From positions 1-21,706 of the IMG/VR virus record IMGVR_UViG_3300042327_000381: DNA of 21,706 nt. One strand, 5' to 3'. This document shows positions 18,703 to 21,706 of the stretch, piece after piece (position 1 is the first letter of the stretch; each line of letters starts with the position of its first letter). The notes below the pieces were generated by a model, which was given only the letters and a program-made list of their open reading frames with translations, was not told where the DNA came from and searched no databases. The translations under genes were made by a program, and so were the position numbers. Origin of the DNA: a virus.

Positions 18703-21281
18703 AGATTCAAACCACCACGGGGTATCTTGATACCTACGGGGACGAGTCAATCTCGCTGGACTACAACGTGGCGGACTTGCGTGACCCTGCGGTCATCTTC
18801 TCTCCGATCACGCAGAACTTCAACCTGCCAGCAACAGACGCCAACAATGCTTTCTTCAAGCACTACTACGACGTTAACATACAGGGAGGGTACAACGCCT
18901 ACTCCAAGCAGCAAATCACCCTGTTCTCGGACGGGGTTGCTCTTTTAGATGGGTACATCCAACTGCTGAACGTCACCATCCAAGATGGGATGATTAAGGG
19001 GTACGAGGTATTGGTTGCTGGAGAGGTGGGCGGCATTGCCCGCACGTTAGGAGAAAGTGAGTTGAGCGAGTTGCCTCTTGATGCTTTGAATCACACCTTC
19101 AACTGGGACAATATCTACGACTCGTGGGTGACGCCTATCGGAGACGCCATAACGTACGGAATGGTGGACGCAAAGGGATTCGCCACCGATTCGGTGTTCG
19201 CTCCGCAGAACCCATTAAAACCGCTTGCTGAAACCAACTTCTACCCGCATATCAAAGTCAAGTATCTCATTGAGCAGATATTTGAATCGGCTGGGTACAC
19301 AATCAACGCAACGGGCTTCTGGGAATCAGAGTACCTCACGGATTTGTATATGCTCCTTTGGACGAATGATGCTATCGTTCCCAACGAGGAGGCATTCAAT
19401 TCTCGCCTGTTCCAAGTAGAGAATGATGCCGCCACAACTATAAATAATGGCAATGCCGCCGCCCCAACGCCACTTACTTTCCCGACAGAGATATACGACA
19501 ACGGAGGGAACTTTGCATCCGACACCTACACGGCAAACGCAAGAGGCGCATATCAATTCAATTTTGAAGGAACTCTTGACGGAAACTACAACCTACGAAT
19601 CCAACCCCGTATCAATGGGGTAGTTGGGCCGAGTTACTGGGTAACTGCAAACACGGACTTCTCGGTGGACTTCACCTTGAACTTGGAAGCAAATGATGAA
19701 GTTCGGTTGTACGCTGCTCACAACGGCGCATTGGGGGTTACCAATTACAGGGATATAAATAGATACACTTGGACGTGTAACTCTGCCCCTTCTTCCCCCG
19801 TTGGATTGACGGTATCAATGACGGACTTGATGCCCAAGATGAAGCAGCGGGACTTCATTGCAGGGGTGGCAAAGCTGTTCAACCTTGTCATCGTTCCCGA
19901 TCGGGATACGCCAAACACGCTCAACGTGTACGACTATCAAACTTGGATTGCAACGGGAGCAGTAAAGGACTGGACGTACAAGGTCGACATTTCGCAACCA
20001 ATCACCATCCAACCGACCACCGACCTACAAGGTCGCTCAATTAACTTCACCTTCCAAGAGGGCGGGGCAATCATCGAGCAGGCGTTCAAGAACTCCTTTG
20101 GCTACTCCCACGGAACGCTGCAAATTGCAGACACCGCAAACGAGTTCGCACAGGGCGAGTTCAGCGTAGAGGTTCCCTTTGTGTCTTCCCTGTACAACCG
20201 ACTGAACAACACCGCCAATCTGGAGATATTGCAGCTCTTTGACCTTGAAGGAAAGGCCATCGATAGCCAACCCCGATTGATGTGGTACCACGGGCGGCGT
20301 GAGTGCGTTCGGTATTCGGTGATTGACCAGTCCACTACGACCTTTCTGCAACTGTACGAATACCCAAAATTCGGGGTATACACGGAGGGATATACCAAAG
20401 ACATCACCCTCACCTTTGGGCAGGCGGTCTTGGACAACCGCATCCCGCCTCCGTACAATTTGTTCACGGAGTTCTGGGCTACCTATCTAACCGAAATCTA
20501 CGCATCGGATGCGGTGATGCTTACGGCGCAAGTGGTGCTTGAACCATCGGAGGTATACAACCTCGACTTGAACACCCAAATCTACCTCGACCAAGAATAC
20601 TGGCGAATCAACAAGCTGACAGGATACGACCCCGAGAAGCGCACAGGAACGATTGAACTATTCCGTGCCTCGTTTGCGAACGGCATCATCTGTACCGACC
20701 TACCTACAATAATGAACTATGACGGGAGTGTCGGAGGGTTAACTACACAGAGCTGCTGCGAATACTACGGCTACCGATGGAACTCTACAAATAGCACTTG
20801 TTACTGGCGCACCTCTAAATTGCTATCGTTAAAGGATGACCTTCAAGCGATGCGCCACACGGCAACAGTTTCCCTTGAGCCAGAGCAACCGACCAGCACA
20901 CAACCAAACCAAGTGTTCTTATTCGATGCTGAACTTACGGAGGAAGGCGTAAGCGAGGCGGCAGCATACGCCCTGCTCGACTACTCACGCAGCCCGTTTG
21001 ACCTTGTTGAAGGTCAGCGCAAGATGTTCCTGCTATCGGCAGTAATCGAAGAATCAGGAGGTGTAACTCACACGGACTCGCATTATTATGTAGTGGAGCG
21101 TGCGTCAGTTGGTGATATTATTACCGAGATCCGACCAACAACTCACGACCACGATTTTGGAATAGCTCTGCTTGCGGTTTTTGATGTTACTGATCGAGTG
21201 GTGGGAGTACATTGCCTATCCTTAAAAAATGCAAATGGCCCAAGCGTATGGAAAATCCGAATGGAAGTACAACAGATATGA
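18693..21281 (+). CDS. Large baseplate / tail hub-like structural protein with inserted beta-sandwich domain
   Basis: This 862-residue protein begins MALKIQTTTGYLDTYGDESI and reads as a multi-domain structural protein. Residues 1-120 contain repeated strand patterns (ITLFSDGVALLDGYIQL). At about 265-360 there is an apparent inserted jelly-roll/lectin-like domain (FASDTYTANARGAYQFNFEG, then DFSVDFTLNLEANDEVRLY). Residues ~375-660 return to the main chain (DFIAGVAKLFNLVIVPDRD, YWRINKLTGYDPEKRTGTIE), a region that resembles hub or tail-tip proteins in giving a compact beta-rich core. A Cys-rich segment (SCCEYYGYRWNSTNSTC, near 690) precedes a C-terminal beta-rich domain. It comes right before the tape measure gene. 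Exact role is inferred. Confidence 0.6.
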   Translation: MALKIQTTTGYLDTYGDESISLDYNVADLRDPAVIFSPITQNFNLPATDANNAFFKHYYDVNIQGGYNAYSKQQITLFSDGVALLDGYIQLLNVTIQDGMIKGYEVLVAGEVGGIARTLGESELSELPLDALNHTFNWDNIYDSWVTPIGDAITYGMVDAKGFATDSVFAPQNPLKPLAETNFYPHIKVKYLIEQIFESAGYTINATGFWESEYLTDLYMLLWTNDAIVPNEEAFNSRLFQVENDAATTINNGNAAAPTPLTFPTEIYDNGGNFASDTYTANARGAYQFNFEGTLDGNYNLRIQPRINGVVGPSYWVTANTDFSVDFTLNLEANDEVRLYAAHNGALGVTNYRDINRYTWTCNSAPSSPVGLTVSMTDLMPKMKQRDFIAGVAKLFNLVIVPDRDTPNTLNVYDYQTWIATGAVKDWTYKVDISQPITIQPTTDLQGRSINFTFQEGGAIIEQAFKNSFGYSHGTLQIADTANEFAQGEFSVEVPFVSSLYNRLNNTANLEILQLFDLEGKAIDSQPRLMWYHGRRECVRYSVIDQSTTTFLQLYEYPKFGVYTEGYTKDITLTFGQAVLDNRIPPPYNLFTEFWATYLTEIYASDAVMLTAQVVLEPSEVYNLDLNTQIYLDQEYWRINKLTGYDPEKRTGTIELFRASFANGIICTDLPTIMNYDGSVGGLTTQSCCEYYGYRWNSTNSTCYWRTSKLLSLKDDLQAMRHTATVSLEPEQPTSTQPNQVFLFDAELTEEGVSEAAAYALLDYSRSPFDLVEGQRKMFLLSAVIEESGGVTHTDSHYYVVERASVGDIITEIRPTTHDHDFGIALLAVFDVTDRVVGVHCLSLKNANGPSVWKIRMEVQQI

Positions 21282-21439
21282 TTGACCTCGGTTTTATAGT
21301 TAACGCCCTCAAGCAACCCAACCTCGGCCTGTCCGAGGAGGTGGAAATCGCAAAAGGAAAGTATCACATCATCAGCAGCATCGCCCAAGCAGGGGTACAA
21401 ATCAAGAGACAATGGCAACGGAGAAGGTTATCAAATTAA
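21278..21439 (+). CDS. Small basic protein before the tape measure gene
   Basis: This 53-residue protein starts at an ATG overlapping the previous stop (ATGA); an upstream in-frame ATG at 21212 lies inside the previous gene. It reads MIDLGFIVNALKQPNLGLSE and ends in a very basic tail (KRQWQRRRLSN). It overlaps the tape measure start by 28 bases. There is no recognised family. Confidence 0.5.
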   Translation: MIDLGFIVNALKQPNLGLSEEVEIAKGKYHIISSIAQAGVQIKRQWQRRRLSN

Positions 21440-21706
21440 AGGTTGAAAATGGTGAAGCCATCCTTGCCGTTGACGAACTCAACAAGGCGTTAAAGGAGAC
21501 GAACACCCAAGCGGACAACCTTGACAATACCATCGACGCAGGAACCGAAGCCCTTGACAAGTTCACAAAGGGTGGGGTAAGTGCGATGAAGGGTCTCATC
21601 AGCGGTGCCAAGACCGCTATTGGTGCGATGACTACCCTCAAGGGTGCGTTAATATCGACAGGTATTGGTGCGCTGGTAGTTGCCGTTGGTACCCTTGCTG
21701 CCTACT
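21412..21706 (+). CDS. Tape measure protein, N-terminal part (3' end outside window)
   Basis: The frame from ATG 21412 is open to the end of the window. The first ~98 residues have a short strand (KVIKLKVENGEAILAV), an amphipathic helical stretch (LNKALKETNTQADNLDNTID) and a Gly/Ala-rich hydrophobic segment (GALISTGIGALVVAVGTLAA). This is the usual N-terminal form of tape measure proteins of long-tailed phages, where a coiled region precedes a hydrophobic one. The tape measure sets tail length and is ejected with the DNA. The phage is therefore probably a siphovirus or myovirus. The full length is not visible. Confidence 0.75.
   Translation, partial: MATEKVIKLKVENGEAILAVDELNKALKETNTQADNLDNTIDAGTEALDKFTKGGVSAMKGLISGAKTAIGAMTTLKGALISTGIGALVVAVGTLAAY

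Noticed and set aside
16422-21302. A 13-base direct repeat GGTTTTATAGTTA at 16422 and 21290
   Set aside because: One copy is inside coding sequence, and a few repeated 13-mers are expected by chance in a window of this size.
1-21706. CRISPR arrays, insertion sequences, integrase and attachment sites
   Set aside because: No regularly spaced repeats, transposase or integrase patterns were seen, so a temperate lifestyle cannot be claimed from this window.

Overview
The window is part of the genome of a tailed double-stranded DNA phage (or prophage) that most likely infects a member of the Bacteroidota. The large and small terminase subunits, the start of a tape measure protein, tail genes, a complete lysis cassette and a replication module show that it is a phage. 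The host call rests on three points: -7-like boxes of the form TA(C/T)TTTG resembling the Bacteroidota TAnnTTTG element, a near absence of Shine-Dalgarno signals, and protein types I associate with phages of that phylum. The host is inferred, not shown. Every supported gene lies on the + strand, and most neighbours overlap by a few bases (ATGA, TAATG or TGATG junctions).

Layout. 2-2479: end of a lectin-like tail fibre gene, a GIY-YIG homing endonuclease and an unknown protein. 2476-3665: lysis cassette with two small membrane proteins (holin candidates), an M15 endolysin, and a lipoprotein with a C-terminal membrane anchor that looks like a unimolecular spanin. 3666-3924: non-coding AT-rich region with palindromes and a promoter-like box. 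3925-9658: early and replication region with a RusA-like resolvase, SSB-like protein, a very compact tRNA-like cloverleaf, a RecA-fold helicase or ATPase, a solo DnaA-domain-IV-like protein, a sigma-factor-like protein, a PD-(D/E)XK nuclease-like protein and several small proteins. 9655-12558: DNA methyltransferase, RecE-like exonuclease, DUF3310-like protein, HNH endonuclease and small unknown proteins. 12555-15692: small and large terminase subunits flanked by two unrelated glycosyltransferases. 15677-21706: tail module with a putative chaperone gene carrying a -1 frameshift site, tail completion proteins, two large structural proteins and the start of the tape measure gene.

The most unusual signal is a 10-base leader, AAAACCAATC, found 2-6 bases before the ATG of five separate early genes. 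An 11-base inverted match to it occurs after the SSB-like gene, so that a pair of inverted copies brackets a G/C-run hairpin and the compact tRNA-like element. It occurs with and without a promoter-like box, so it looks like an mRNA leader signal rather than part of a promoter. Other points of note are the probable programmed frameshift at a run of eight T, the u-spanin-like protein, and a sigma-like gene whose coding signal extends upstream of any standard start codon.

No portal, major capsid or protease gene was recognised, even between the terminase and the tail genes where they are often found; they probably lie outside the window.
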